Shown one piece after another: positions 17,401 through 24,830 of a DNA stretch of 47,939 nucleotides (positions within the stretch are counted from its first letter, which is position 1; each line of letters opens with the position of its first letter). The position numbers and the translations under genes are program-made. The notes under the pieces are model-generated. The model had not been told where the DNA came from and searched no databases. It saw only the letters and a program-made list of their open reading frames with translations. Source of the DNA: Oerskovia rustica (GTDB lineage: Bacteria; Actinomycetota; Actinomycetes; Actinomycetales; Cellulomonadaceae); the NCBI RefSeq assembly GCF_014836555.1, contig NZ_JACSQQ010000026.1, positions 7,049 through 54,987 on the forward strand, in the 5' to 3' direction.

Positions 17401-17406
17401 TACCCT
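17401..17406 (+). promoter_or_regulatory. -10 box of lnt
   Basis: TACCCT ends 6 nt before GTG 17413, supporting that codon as a leaderless start. Confidence 0.5.
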
Positions 17407-17412
17407 GCACTG

Positions 17413-19020
17413 GTGTCGACCCGTGAGCCGAGCCGCTGGCTGCTGATCCTTCTCGCCGCCGGTGGTGGCTTCCTGACGAACACCGCCTTCCCCGACCGTG
17501 GGTGGTGGCCCATGGCGTTCGTCGGGGTCGCAGCCCTCTTCCTGGCCCTGCGTCGTGACCGCGTCTGGTGGAACGCCCTCGTCGGGCTCGTGTGGGGCCT
17601 CGCGTTCTTCCTCCCGCACATCCAGTGGGCTCAGATCGCGACCGACACCGTGCCCTGGCTCGCCTTGAGCGTCCTCGAAGCGGTCTTCCTCGCGCTGTTC
17701 GGCGCGATGTGGACCTGGGCCCGGCGGATCGGGGCCGTCGCCCGCAACCTCGCGTGGCAGGTCGTGACGTTCTCCGTGCTGTGGGTCGCGGTCGAGCAGT
17801 GGCGCTCCGAGTTCCCGTTCGGCGGGTTCCCCTGGGGGCGGCTCGCGTTCTCCCAGGTCGACTCCCTGCTGGGGCGCACCGCCTGGCTCGGCGGAGGACT
17901 GCTCGTCTCCCTGCTGACCGCCGCGATCGGGGTCCTGCTCGCCGTGTTCGTGCTCGAGGCCCGGAAGGTGCGCGCCCTGCCCGCCCTGTGCGCACTGGGT
18001 ACGGCCGCCGTGCTCCTCGGCGCGGGCCTCGTCGTCCCGCTCGACACCCGCGCCGAGACCGGGACCCTGAAGATCGGCGCGGTCCAGGGGAACGTCGGGG
18101 AACCGGGCCTCGGGTCCTTCGCCAACCGTGGCGAGGTCCTGCAGAACCACGTCGACGGCACGCTCGCCCTGCTCGACGAGGTCGACCCCGGCGAGCTCGA
18201 CGTCGTCCTGTGGCCCGAGAACGGCTCCGACCTCGACCCGCAGACCACCCCCGACGTCGCCGCCGACATCGACGCGGCCGCGACGACCGTCGGCGCGCCC
18301 ATCCTCGTCGGGGCGCAGGAGTTCCCCGAGACCGGCGGGCGGTACAACGTGTCGCTGCTGTGGGCCCCCGGGCAGGGTGTCATCGACCGGTACGCCAAGC
18401 AGCACCCCGCACCGTTCGGCGAGTACATCCCGATGCGCAGCTTCGTGCGCATCTTCTCCGACCAGGTGGACCGCGTGACCACGGACATGATCGCGGGCGA
18501 CGAGGTCGCGGTCGTCGACCTGCCCTCCGAACGCCTCGGGCGCACCGTCCCGCTCGGCACCGTCATCTGCTTCGAGGTCGCGTACGAGGAGCTCATCCGC
18601 GACGCCGTGAACGCCGGCGCGGAGCTCCTCGTCGTGCCCACCAACAACGCGTCCTTCGGGTACAGCGCCGAGTCCACCCAGCAGCTCGCCATGTCTCGCC
18701 TGCGCGCCGTCGAGACCGGGCGCGCGACCGTGCAGATCTCGACCGTCGGCGTCAGCGGCATCATCGCCCCCAACGGCGCGCTCCTGCAGAGCACCGAGCT
18801 CTTCACGGCCGACCAGATGGTCGCGACCTTGCCCCTGCGCGACTCCCTGACCCCGGCCGTACGGCTGGGGTACTGGCCCGGGTGGATCGCGGGCGGGCTC
18901 ACGGTCCTGCTCGTCGTCGCGGGCGTCGTCGCCCACGTCTCCCGTCCGGCCGCGAGCGCCAAGGCCCCTGCGCGCAAGCCCACCGCCAAGCGCCCGACGT
19001 CCAAGCCTGCACGCCGCTAG
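17413..19020 (+). CDS. lnt: apolipoprotein N-acyltransferase
   Basis: A 535-residue Lnt with about six N-terminal membrane helices, a C-terminal carbon-nitrogen hydrolase (nitrilase) domain and a last helix near 500-520. The catalytic triad is in place: Glu269 in WPENGS, Lys329 in RYAKQHPAPFGEY and Cys386 in VICFEVAYEEL. Lnt N-acylates the lipoprotein N-terminal diacylglyceryl-cysteine. The GTG at 17413 was chosen over an in-frame GTG at 17341 because TACCCT precedes it by 6 nt and the protein starts just before the first helix. The tail is Lys/Ala/Pro-rich. In many relatives a polyprenol-phosphate mannosyltransferase (Ppm) gene or domain follows; none is present before rbpA here. Confidence 0.9.
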   Translation: MSTREPSRWLLILLAAGGGFLTNTAFPDRGWWPMAFVGVAALFLALRRDRVWWNALVGLVWGLAFFLPHIQWAQIATDTVPWLALSVLEAVFLALFGAMWTWARRIGAVARNLAWQVVTFSVLWVAVEQWRSEFPFGGFPWGRLAFSQVDSLLGRTAWLGGGLLVSLLTAAIGVLLAVFVLEARKVRALPALCALGTAAVLLGAGLVVPLDTRAETGTLKIGAVQGNVGEPGLGSFANRGEVLQNHVDGTLALLDEVDPGELDVVLWPENGSDLDPQTTPDVAADIDAAATTVGAPILVGAQEFPETGGRYNVSLLWAPGQGVIDRYAKQHPAPFGEYIPMRSFVRIFSDQVDRVTTDMIAGDEVAVVDLPSERLGRTVPLGTVICFEVAYEELIRDAVNAGAELLVVPTNNASFGYSAESTQQLAMSRLRAVETGRATVQISTVGVSGIIAPNGALLQSTELFTADQMVATLPLRDSLTPAVRLGYWPGWIAGGLTVLLVVAGVVAHVSRPAASAKAPARKPTAKRPTSKPARR

Positions 19021-19180
19021 TCGTCCGACCGCGCGGTGCGCACCCCGGGAAGGCCCGTCCTGCCCGACGGCGAGGTTCGCCCGGGTGCGACGGCCCCGGT
19101 GGGTGCGCGGCGCCGTCGGGCGGACCGGACACCTGTCGGTGAGCGGGGGAGAGCCCGGCCGAGGCCCCAGGGACGACGAA

Positions 19181-19210
19181 GGGCCCGGAGCTCCGAGGAG
19201 TTCCGGGCCC
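19181..19210 (-). terminator. hairpin after rbpA
   Basis: GGGCCCGGA (19181-19189) pairs with TCCGGGCCC (19202-19210), 14 bp beyond the rbpA stop, between two converging genes (lnt and rbpA). It could serve both; no strong T run. Confidence 0.6.
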
Positions 19211-19224
19211 GACGCGTCAGACGA

Positions 19225-19569
19225 TCAGGCGCTGCGGCGCAGCTTGCCGGCACGCAGGAGACCGAGGCGCTCGTCGAGCAGCTCCTCGAGCTCCTTGATC
19301 GTGCGACGCTCGAGCAGCATGTCCCAGTGCGTACGGGCGGGCTTGCCGGCCTTGGGCTCGGGGCGCTCCGCGTCACGCAGGAGGGCCTCCTCACCGCAGC
19401 GACACTCCCACACCGCGGGCACCTCGGCCTCGGTCGAGAACGGCAGGATGATGGTGTGACCGTTGGGGCAGTCGTAGTGCGCCTGGAAACGAGGGGCGAA
19501 GTCGACGCCCGCGTCGGACTCCATGCTCTTCGCACCGATGCTCATTCCACGTAGGGACCGGTCTGGCAT
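19225..19569 (-). CDS. rbpA: RNA polymerase-binding protein RbpA
   Basis: A 114-residue RbpA, the actinobacterial protein that binds the sigma A/RNA polymerase complex and stabilises open promoters. The N-terminal tail MPDRSLRGMSIGAKSMESD, the central RbpA core with Cys pairs (YDCPNGH and WECRCGE) that may bind zinc as in Streptomyces, and the sigma-interaction segment THWDMLLERRTIKELEELLD are all present. ATG 19569 has a GGAGG ribosome site 6 nt upstream and restores the conserved start; the next ATG inside would remove the tail. A sigma-R-like promoter lies at 19613-19638. Confidence 0.95.
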   Translation of the reverse strand: MPDRSLRGMSIGAKSMESDAGVDFAPRFQAHYDCPNGHTIILPFSTEAEVPAVWECRCGEEALLRDAERPEPKAGKPARTHWDMLLERRTIKELEELLDERLGLLRAGKLRRSA

Positions 19570-19997
19570 GTCGTCCTCCAAGGGGTAGCGGCAGGGGTTG
19601 TCTATGGGGGTCAACGTCCGACCGGATGCGCGTGTTCCGGCGGGGCGTGAAGGTCCGGTGAACGCACGTGGCACGCCGAACCCACCCGTCGAGGCTGCCC
19701 AGCAGACCGCACGCATCGGGGAGGACGCGCACACCCGCGAGACCACCGACCAGGTTTCCGGTTTTCGCAGGTCGGCGCAACTCCACACGCACGATCGACG
19801 GTGTGATGTTGCCCGGGGCACTGCCTGTACCGCACGTCAGGGGACCGGCCAGAGCCCACCGGTGGGACGCGGACGTGACCGTCGATCCGCCGGTGCCGCC
19901 GCTCGACGACCTGTCCGGATCGTCGCTGATGCGACGGATCGCGGTACCGTTCGTGCTGTGAGGAACCAGGCAGACCACGCACAGTGGACGGATCGTC
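19570..19997. other. 428-bp intergenic region between rbpA and integrase
   Basis: Divergent, non-coding. It carries the rbpA leader and sigma-R-like promoter at its left end. I find no tRNA and no convincing integrase promoter; TACCGT near 19943-19948 is the best -10 candidate on the plus strand. Confidence 0.55.
19613..19638 (-). promoter_or_regulatory. sigma-R (SigR/SigH)-like promoter of rbpA
   Basis: On the minus strand GGAAC (19634-19638), exactly 18 nt, then GTT (19613-19615). This matches the GGAAT-N18/19-GTT consensus of the thiol-oxidative-stress ECF sigma factor SigR. The Streptomyces rbpA gene is a known SigR target, so the site is plausible by homology. Confidence 0.65.
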
Positions 19998-21083
19998 ATG
20001 GCGACCGTTGAGGCGTACGAGACGACGGCCGGGCGACGGTACATGGTTCGTTACCGCACCCCCGAGCGCAAGCAGACCAAGAAGCGTGGCTTCAAGACCA
20101 AGCGCAGCGCCGAGGCCTTCGCGTCCTCGCTCGAGGTGTCCATCCTGCGCGGCGAGTTCATCGACCCGACGGCAGCCCGGTCGACCGTGCACGAGCTCGG
20201 GGGAGCGTGGCTCGGGCGCCAGACCCACCTCAAACCGTCGACCGCCCGCGCGATCGAGAGCTCGTGGCGGCTGCACGTCACGCCCCGGTGGGGGAGCGTG
20301 CCCGTCGCGGAGATCCGGCGCACCGCGGTGCAGGCCTGGGTCTCCGACCTGAGTGCCACCTACAGCGCGACGACGGTCGCCCGCGCGCACGGCGCCCTCG
20401 CGTCGCTGCTCGACGACGCCGTCGACGACCGACGCATCCTCACCAACCCGGCCCGCGGGGTCAACCTGCCCCGCAAGGTCCGGCGCGAGCACACCTACCT
20501 CGACCACCAGCAGGTCGCCGCGCTCGCCACCGCGGCCGGCCGGCACGAGACCCTCGTCCTGGTCCTCGCCTACTGCGGGCTGCGCTGGGGCGAGGCCGCG
20601 GGCCTCCGTGTCCGGGACCTCGACATGCTCCGCCAGCGCCTGCGCATCAACCAAAACGCGGTCGAGGTCGGCTCCGAGATCGTCGTCGGGACGCCCAAGA
20701 CCCACGAGCGGCGCTCCGTCCCGTTCCCCGCGTTCCTCTCGCTGCCCCTCGCCGCAGCGTGCGAGGGCAAGGGGCGCGACGACGTCGTCTTCCACGGCGA
20801 CCGCGGCACCTACCTCAAGCGGTCCAAGTCGGGCACCGGCTGGTTCTCCCGCGCGGCTCGCGTCGCGGGCATCGACGACCACCTCACTCCGCACGACCTC
20901 CGCCACAGCGCCGCGAGCCTCGCGGTGTCCGCGGGGGCGAACGTCAAGGCCGTCCAGCGCATGCTGGGACATGCCTCCGCGAGCATGACCCTCGACGTCT
21001 ACGCGGACCTCTTCGAGAAGGATCTCGACGGTGTCGCGGTCGCGCTGGAGACGGCGCGACTGCGTGCGGTCTCGCCCGGCTAG
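19998..21083 (+). CDS. tyrosine-type integrase
   Basis: A complete 361-residue phage/ICE-type integrase. An N-terminal arm-binding region (RRYMVRYRTPERKQTKKRGF, about 13-32), a core-binding SAM-like domain (about 60-160) and a catalytic domain are seen. Catalytic residues are intact: Arg196, Lys234, His299-x-x-Arg302, His325 and Tyr335. It should catalyse site-specific integration or excision of an element. No excisionase, phage structural genes, tRNA target or clear att repeat is visible nearby, so it may be the survivor of a decayed element. It lies about 4.2 kb left of dif. ATG 19998 is the natural start. Confidence 0.92.
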   Translation: MATVEAYETTAGRRYMVRYRTPERKQTKKRGFKTKRSAEAFASSLEVSILRGEFIDPTAARSTVHELGGAWLGRQTHLKPSTARAIESSWRLHVTPRWGSVPVAEIRRTAVQAWVSDLSATYSATTVARAHGALASLLDDAVDDRRILTNPARGVNLPRKVRREHTYLDHQQVAALATAAGRHETLVLVLAYCGLRWGEAAGLRVRDLDMLRQRLRINQNAVEVGSEIVVGTPKTHERRSVPFPAFLSLPLAAACEGKGRDDVVFHGDRGTYLKRSKSGTGWFSRAARVAGIDDHLTPHDLRHSAASLAVSAGANVKAVQRMLGHASASMTLDVYADLFEKDLDGVAVALETARLRAVSPG

Positions 21084-21161
21084 TGCCCAGGGTGTGCCCA
21101 CGAGGTTCGATCGAGCCGCGGGCAGACGTGCTCGATCGTTGATGTTGCAACGGTTCATGGG

Positions 21162-21175
21162 GGAGTGGTGACTCC
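21162..21175 (+). other. small hairpin next to the integrase terminator
   Basis: GGAGT (21162-21166), 4-nt loop, ACTCC (21171-21175). With the following 10-bp hairpin it makes a tandem structure that might be part of an attachment site or only a terminator pair. Confidence 0.4.
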
Positions 21176-21177
21176 TG

Positions 21178-21202
21178 CCCCGTGGGTCTAGAACTCACGG
21201 GG
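21178..21202 (+). terminator. 10-bp hairpin downstream of the integrase
   Basis: CCCCGTGGGT (21178-21187) and ACTCACGGGG (21193-21202) pair with one G-T pair around loop CTAGA. It stands 95 bp after the integrase stop. No T run. Confidence 0.5.
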
Positions 21203-21436
21203 CATCGACCTTCCAGGCGCACGACGGACAATCACGACCGGTTCCGTACCTGCGGCGACGTGTCCGAGATGCGCCGAGCGCGACAAGGACGCCGACGCTC
21301 TCAGGGCTTCCTGGAGAAGTCTGTCGACATCAAGAGACTTCGCTCCGGCGAGGGCGGGCGCGTGCCCGGCGCCGCTCGATAGAGTCGGACGACGCACGAC
21401 GGACGCACACGGCGCCGTCGACGACGAGGGGGTCAC

Positions 21437-21727
21437 GTGGTGAGCACGAGTCCAGGTCCGATGGACGTCACATTCTCTGCGCCGATCGGCGTGACGGTGC
21501 GCGACGACGTCTGGTCGTGCGTCGAGGTGCCCGACTCGGTGGAGCTCCTGGGCACGGGGAAGGCCGTACGCGTGGTCGCGACCGTGGACGGCCACGACCT
21601 CACGGCCGGGCTCATGCCGACCGGGTCCGGTGGCCACATGCTCTCGATCAGCACAAAGCTCCGTAAGAAGCTCGGCAAGGACATCGGAGACACGGTAACG
21701 GTCCATCTTTCGGAACGACTGACCTGA
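21437..21727 (+). CDS. DUF1905 domain protein
   Basis: A 96-residue protein matching the small beta-barrel DUF1905 family: VTFSAPIGV, DDVWSCVEVPDSV, the central VRVVATVDGHDLTAGLMPTG and the C-terminal LRKKLGKDIGDTVTVHLSER. DUF1905 proteins are often linked to YdeI/DUF1801-like domains; function is unknown. A GAGGGGG ribosome site precedes GTG 21437; a second GTG at 21440 could also be used. It is a single gene in the accessory region, convergent with the patatin-like gene. Confidence 0.82.
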   Translation: MVSTSPGPMDVTFSAPIGVTVRDDVWSCVEVPDSVELLGTGKAVRVVATVDGHDLTAGLMPTGSGGHMLSISTKLRKKLGKDIGDTVTVHLSERLT

Positions 21728-21811
21728 ATTCCTGACGACTGCTCCGCATTCCCCGGTCGCGTGGCGCGAAAAGCACCACACGACCGGGGAGGTGACATTC
21801 TTGTCGCGGGG

Positions 21812-22750
21812 TCAGCGCCAGAACTCGGTCAGGCGATCGGCCACAGCCAGGCCCTGCTCGTACCCGGTTCGAGCGGCCGTCGGGCGGAGCGAGAGATCCA
21901 TCGCGTTGGCACCGAACAGGTGCTCGGAGTCGGCGTCCGGGAAGATCGACACGACCTCGCTGCCACGCGCGCGGAGCTCGTCGGCCTGCGTCGCCAGCTG
22001 CTGTCCCCATGTCGGCGGGGTGAGGGACCGGCCGCCGAACGGGGACAGCACGAGCACCCGCCCGTACCCCGCGGCGAGGTCGGCGTTCTCGTTGCGCCGG
22101 TAGCCCCCGTCGATGTACCGGCGACCGGCGATCGCGTAGGGAAGACCGCTCGAACAGCTCGCGGCGACGGCGTCCACCAGGTCGACCCCGCTGTCGCGGT
22201 CGAAGACCGTCGGCTCCCCGGTCTCGGCATCGACAGCCGTGAGGAGGACCCGTCGCAGCAGCGGCCACGTCTGACCCGGAAGCCGTGACGCGACCGTGGA
22301 CCGCCACCGTTCCTGCCAGGAACCGTCCGACGTCGACTCCCGCTCGAGCGCTGCGGCGCCCACACGTCTGCGCAGGTCAGCCTGGTCGTGGGCCGAGGCG
22401 ATGAGGGCGCGCATCCGTTCGAGGTGGTCGTCGACAGGCCTGCGGGCAGCTCCCTCCGGAGCGCGTCGCCCCGGAGGGGTCGAGGCAAGGGCCGCCGCCA
22501 GCAGGTCGGCCGGGGCCGCACCCGCCAGCTGGGCGGCAGCGGTCGAGCCAGCCGACGTCCCGACGGTCACGTCGGGGGTGGTCACGTCCACACCGGCCTC
22601 GAACAGGCCGGCGACGACGCCGATCAGCCAGGCGTTTCCGGTCGAGCCCCCTCCACCGAGGACCACGGCCCGGCCACCGGCAGGTCGTTCCTGCGGGCCG
22701 GGGTCGGGCGTCACGGGGGAGTGCGCGGGAGAAGAGGGTGAGGTGTTCAT
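21812..22750 (-). CDS. patatin-like phospholipase
   Basis: A 312-residue patatin-family lipid acyl hydrolase. The oxyanion loop GGGGSTGNA (about 32-40), the nucleophile elbow GTSAGS (about 63-68) and the catalytic Asp in YIDGGYRRNEN (about 218-228) form the Ser-Asp dyad. No signal peptide, so it is probably cytosolic or membrane-peripheral. No cyclic-nucleotide synthase or other defence gene is next to it, so a CBASS role is not supported. A short ORF (22797-22856) with a strong ribosome site and a hairpin covering the region before ATG 22750 suggest regulated translation. Confidence 0.85.
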   Translation of the reverse strand: MNTSPSSPAHSPVTPDPGPQERPAGGRAVVLGGGGSTGNAWLIGVVAGLFEAGVDVTTPDVTVGTSAGSTAAAQLAGAAPADLLAAALASTPPGRRAPEGAARRPVDDHLERMRALIASAHDQADLRRRVGAAALERESTSDGSWQERWRSTVASRLPGQTWPLLRRVLLTAVDAETGEPTVFDRDSGVDLVDAVAASCSSGLPYAIAGRRYIDGGYRRNENADLAAGYGRVLVLSPFGGRSLTPPTWGQQLATQADELRARGSEVVSIFPDADSEHLFGANAMDLSLRPTAARTGYEQGLAVADRLTEFWR

Positions 22751-22753
22751 GGG

Positions 22754-22798
22754 AGTCGCCTTTCGCGAAGTAGCTGGCAAGCGCTCCCGGTGGCGACT
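22754..22798 (-). promoter_or_regulatory. hairpin in front of the patatin start
   Basis: GGCGACT (22792-22798, plus strand) pairs with AGTCGCC (22754-22760). The downstream arm lies 3 nt before the patatin ATG and covers its likely ribosome site; the upstream arm begins within the stop codon of the 19-codon leader ORF. This arrangement suits translational attenuation. Confidence 0.45.
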
Positions 22799-22856
22799 AG
22801 CGCCGTCGCGTGATCGTGGGCTGCGGGGGAGCGCCCGGTACGGATGCTGCGTTCAC
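22797..22856 (-). CDS. putative 19-residue leader peptide
   Basis: The frame encodes MNAASVPGAPPQPTITRRR and stops TAG. Its GTG start (22856) has a GGAGG ribosome site 8 nt upstream, better than that of the patatin gene itself. A -10 box TAGCGT (22892-22897) with TTGCTC 19 nt further upstream forms a promoter. Three Arg codons precede the stop and the following hairpin may occlude the patatin ribosome site, so ribosome stalling here could control the downstream gene. There is no homologue I recognise. Confidence 0.4.
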   Translation of the reverse strand: MNAASVPGAPPQPTITRRR

Positions 22857-22891
22857 GGGTCTCACCTCCTCGACGGGTCGCGATCACCGCG

Positions 22892-22922
22892 ACGCTAGCA
22901 CGACGCCACCGAGCATGAGCAA
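22892..22922 (-). promoter_or_regulatory. promoter of leader peptide/patatin unit
   Basis: Minus strand: TTGCTC (22917-22922), 19-nt spacer, TAGCGT (22892-22897). The spacer is long but both boxes are reasonable. Confidence 0.45.
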
Positions 22923-23226
22923 GGGAATTTGCCGAACGTCGCTCCGCCGCCGCGTCCTCGGCATGGACGACCCGCTCGGCACGGCGATCCGAAGAATCCG
23001 GGAGCGGATGTGTTGCGGCATTCCGAACGGCGCACCGTGGATTCCTCGGCGACCTTCTTCTCCGTTCACCGACGCTCTCGAAAAAGACCGACGGCACGAT
23101 TCTCCCGCCGCCGGGAACAGGCCGCTGCGTCACCCCGGCAAGATCGAGCAGGTCTGGAGAAGCGCGCACTGTCGCCCCTCAGTAGCGTCGAACCCGACGG
23201 CAGACACACCACGAAGGGGAATCGCG

Positions 23227-23673
23227 ATGACCGGCACCACGAAGTCGACGACAACCAGCAAGGCCTACGAAGGCTTCTCGGCCGAGGAACGTGCGGCGAT
23301 GAAGGAGCGCGCCAAGGAGCTCAAGGCGTCCGCGAACCGGGCCGAGGCGGAGAAGGCCCAGCTCGAGAAGATCGCGGAGCTCTCCGAGCCGGACCGTTCG
23401 ATGGCCTCGCGGATCCACGAGCTCGTCGCCGAGCACGCGCCCGCGCTCGCGCCGAAGACCTGGTACGGGATGCCCGGCTGGGCCAAGGACGGCAAGATCC
23501 TCTGCTTCTTCCAGCCCGCGGAGAAGTTCGGTGCGCGCTATCCGACCTTCGGCTTCAACGACGTGGCACAGCTCGACGACGGCACCCTGTGGCCCGTCGC
23601 GTACGCGCTCACGGTGCTGACGCCGGAGAACGAGGCGACGATCACGGACCTCGTCAAGAGGGCGGCGGGCTGA
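23227..23673 (+). CDS. DUF1801 domain protein
   Basis: A 148-residue DUF1801 protein. Residues 20-45 form a Lys/Glu/Ala-rich helix; the domain signature follows, with LSEPDRSMASRIHELV (52-67), KTWYGMPGWAKDGKILCFFQ (77-96), TFGFNDVAQLDDG and VAYALTVLTPENEATI. The family includes proteins annotated as iron chaperone/YdhG-like, but bacterial function is open. ATG 23227 has AAGGGG upstream and is preferred to the much longer in-frame extension to 22810, which lacks similarity. Confidence 0.85.
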   Translation: MTGTTKSTTTSKAYEGFSAEERAAMKERAKELKASANRAEAEKAQLEKIAELSEPDRSMASRIHELVAEHAPALAPKTWYGMPGWAKDGKILCFFQPAEKFGARYPTFGFNDVAQLDDGTLWPVAYALTVLTPENEATITDLVKRAAG

Positions 23674-23710
23674 GTCGAACGGTCACGGGCGCCGCGGCGA
23701 GGGCATCGGT

Positions 23711-23746
23711 GCAGGTCAGGAGCCTCAGAAATGGCCTCTGACCTGC
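23711..23746 (+). terminator. hairpin after the DUF1801 gene
   Basis: Arms 23711-23724 and 23733-23746 pair at 12 of 14 positions (the outer nine are GCAGGTCAG/CTGACCTGC) around an 8-nt loop, 37 bp past the stop. No T run. Confidence 0.5.
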
Positions 23747-23973
23747 AACGATGTCCTCAACGAGCGGTTGGTCCGGGGGAGTGGCAGGCAGGATTCGGGC
23801 GACGGGCGCGCACCGTACGGGCCTGCTGCAAAGCCTCCATACCTCTCGATATCGCTCTGGTCGAGGTGTCGCAGCAAGGAACGAGCTCGTGCCACACGAC
23901 CCGGACGGCCTTGGCCACGGCCTGCGGCGATGGCAGCGGGCCCGTCCGGCGGTGCGTGGCGAGCCGACGACCG

Positions 23974-24118
23974 ATGCAGGCCGAGGTCGACCCGTACGGA
24001 GATCTCGTGCTGACGCCGTCGGAGACGGAGCATCTGAGCGACGAGCTGCGTTCGTCGTACGCGGCGCGGCGCCGCATGTCACACCATCGACGAGATCCTC
24101 GGGCGCGCTGCCCGCTGA
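23974..24118 (+). pseudogene. possible frameshifted coding remnant
   Basis: A short stretch reads like protein (VDPYGDLVLTPSETEHLSDE at about 23985-24044). Then, after a frame change, HTIDEILGRAAR and a stop at 24116-24118. No start or upstream domain can be joined in one frame. It may be a decayed gene or chance. Confidence 0.22.
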
Positions 24119-24199
24119 GCGGCAGAACCGACGACGGAGCCGTGCTTCGCGGGTGGCCAGCACGCGGGTGCACCAGCGCGTCCTCAGCCCCTCCGAAGC

Positions 24200-24227
24200 A
24201 ACGCCGATAATGTACATTATGTCATTA
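24200..24227 (+). other. dif: dif chromosome dimer resolution site
   Basis: A 28-bp Xer site: left arm AACGCCGATAA (24200-24210), 6-bp centre TGTACA (24211-24216), right arm TTATGTCATTA (24217-24227). It follows the E. coli dif layout (arm ending in ATAA, centre TGTAYA, arm starting TTATGT) and the actinobacterial consensus containing CCGATAAT and ACATTATGTCA. It is an AT-rich island in GC-rich DNA. XerC/XerD would resolve chromosome dimers here with FtsK. Gene strand and the GGGGGAG heptamer switch orientation around it. Confidence 0.9.
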
Positions 24228-24419
24228 CGACGTTCGGACCACACCCCTCTCGACTGCGCACGGCCCGTCGGAAGCGGCTGATCTCGCGCAGATTCGGAGT
24301 CGTCACGCCACCCCAGAGCCGCCCAGGTCTCGCCGGCGCTGCATCACAGGAGCCGGTCGCAGGCTCCCTCCATCGCAAGGGCGTCAGCCAGGAGCGCCCG
24401 CCGAGACCTGGAGTCGAGA

Positions 24420-24752
24420 ATGAGCTCAGGACCGTTCGTGGCGACGCGTCCCGTAAATCCTGCAGGAACCTTCGGTTCGCCCAGACGCCCTGTACGCAGC
24501 TCGGGCGCCTCGGCCGCTGCCCGTGCGGCATGTGCTGCGCTCGTGGTGACGCTCCTGGCGACCGTCCTCGCAGTCACGGCACTGACGGCCGTCCTCACGG
24601 CAGTCGTCGCTGTCGTCACGGCGCCGTGGTGGGCGTATCGCTTGTGGTTGGCCCCGCTTCTCGACCGGTCCCCCTCCAGGGCCGGCGCCCTGCGGCCCGC
24701 CATGACAAGGCGAGCCGAGCAGCGGGCCGTCGCGTCGCCGTCGGGCATCTGA
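24420..24752 (+). CDS. hypothetical small membrane protein near dif
   Basis: A 110-residue frame with a long hydrophobic stretch (about residues 32-68, rich in Ala/Val/Leu/Thr, enough for one long or two short helices) followed by PWWAYRLWLAPLLDR and a basic tail. No family is recognised. Third codon positions in the hydrophobic part are GC-rich like real genes here, but there is no clear ribosome site before ATG 24420. It could be a real small gene or a by-product of the terminus region. Confidence 0.4.
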   Translation: MSSGPFVATRPVNPAGTFGSPRRPVRSSGASAAARAACAALVVTLLATVLAVTALTAVLTAVVAVVTAPWWAYRLWLAPLLDRSPSRAGALRPAMTRRAEQRAVASPSGI

Positions 24753-24830
24753 GGACACGCGGCACGACCTCTTTCGTGATGCCGCAGCACTGCGGTACGC
24801 TCCTTCAATTGGGACATACACGACAAACCA

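Larger units (their letters stand above)
17050..17412 (+). other. 363-bp non-coding region upstream of lnt
   Basis: No gene of normal size. It holds a strong SigA-like promoter (17179-17206), a possible leaderless 21-codon ORF (17214-17279), a hairpin (17360-17385) and the lnt -10 box (17401-17406). The first 100 bp after the amidohydrolase stop are GC-rich inverted sequences that may terminate transcription. Confidence 0.6.
21084..21436. other. 353-bp intergenic region after the integrase
   Basis: No gene. Two adjacent hairpins lie at 21162-21175 and 21178-21202. TAGAGT (21380-21385) may be the -10 box of the DUF1905 gene. No tRNA fold could be completed. Confidence 0.5.
22751..23226. other. 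476-bp divergent region, patatin and DUF1801 genes
   Basis: It contains the minus-strand leader of the patatin-like gene (promoter, 19-codon ORF, hairpin) and, at its right end, the DUF1801 promoter (-10 TAGCGT at 23183-23188) with ribosome site AAGGGGAA. The middle (about 22930-23160) has lower GC and nothing I recognise. Confidence 0.55.
23674..24419. other. 746-bp gene-poor terminus region around dif
   Basis: No intact gene I can support. It holds a hairpin (23711-23746), a possible decayed coding remnant (about 23974-24118) and dif (24200-24227). Several open frames exist here on both strands, but none shows family similarity. Confidence 0.6.

Noticed and set aside
19128-19151. TGTCGGTGAG as a second PafBC-type promoter
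   Set aside because: No TANNNT box at the required 6-nt spacing and no plus-strand gene follows.
21162-21202. tRNA-like fold (D-arm and anticodon-arm lookalikes) after the integrase
   Set aside because: The loop lacks the invariant U33, and no T-arm or acceptor stem can be made. Two tandem hairpins are the simpler reading.
21812-22750. Patatin-like protein as a CBASS anti-phage effector
   Set aside because: No CD-NTase, ubiquitin-like or other defence gene is adjacent; only orphan DUF genes are present.
24207-24220. Perfect palindrome ATAATGTACATTAT as a regulator operator
   Set aside because: The flanking CGCCG and GTCATTA extend it to a 28-bp dif site, which explains it better; no gene start lies at operator distance.
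23731-24281. Several 140-196-codon open frames on both strands between DUF1801 gene and dif
   Set aside because: They overlap each other, cross the dif site or a hairpin, and none shows a domain or a ribosome site; treated as non-coding with a possible remnant.
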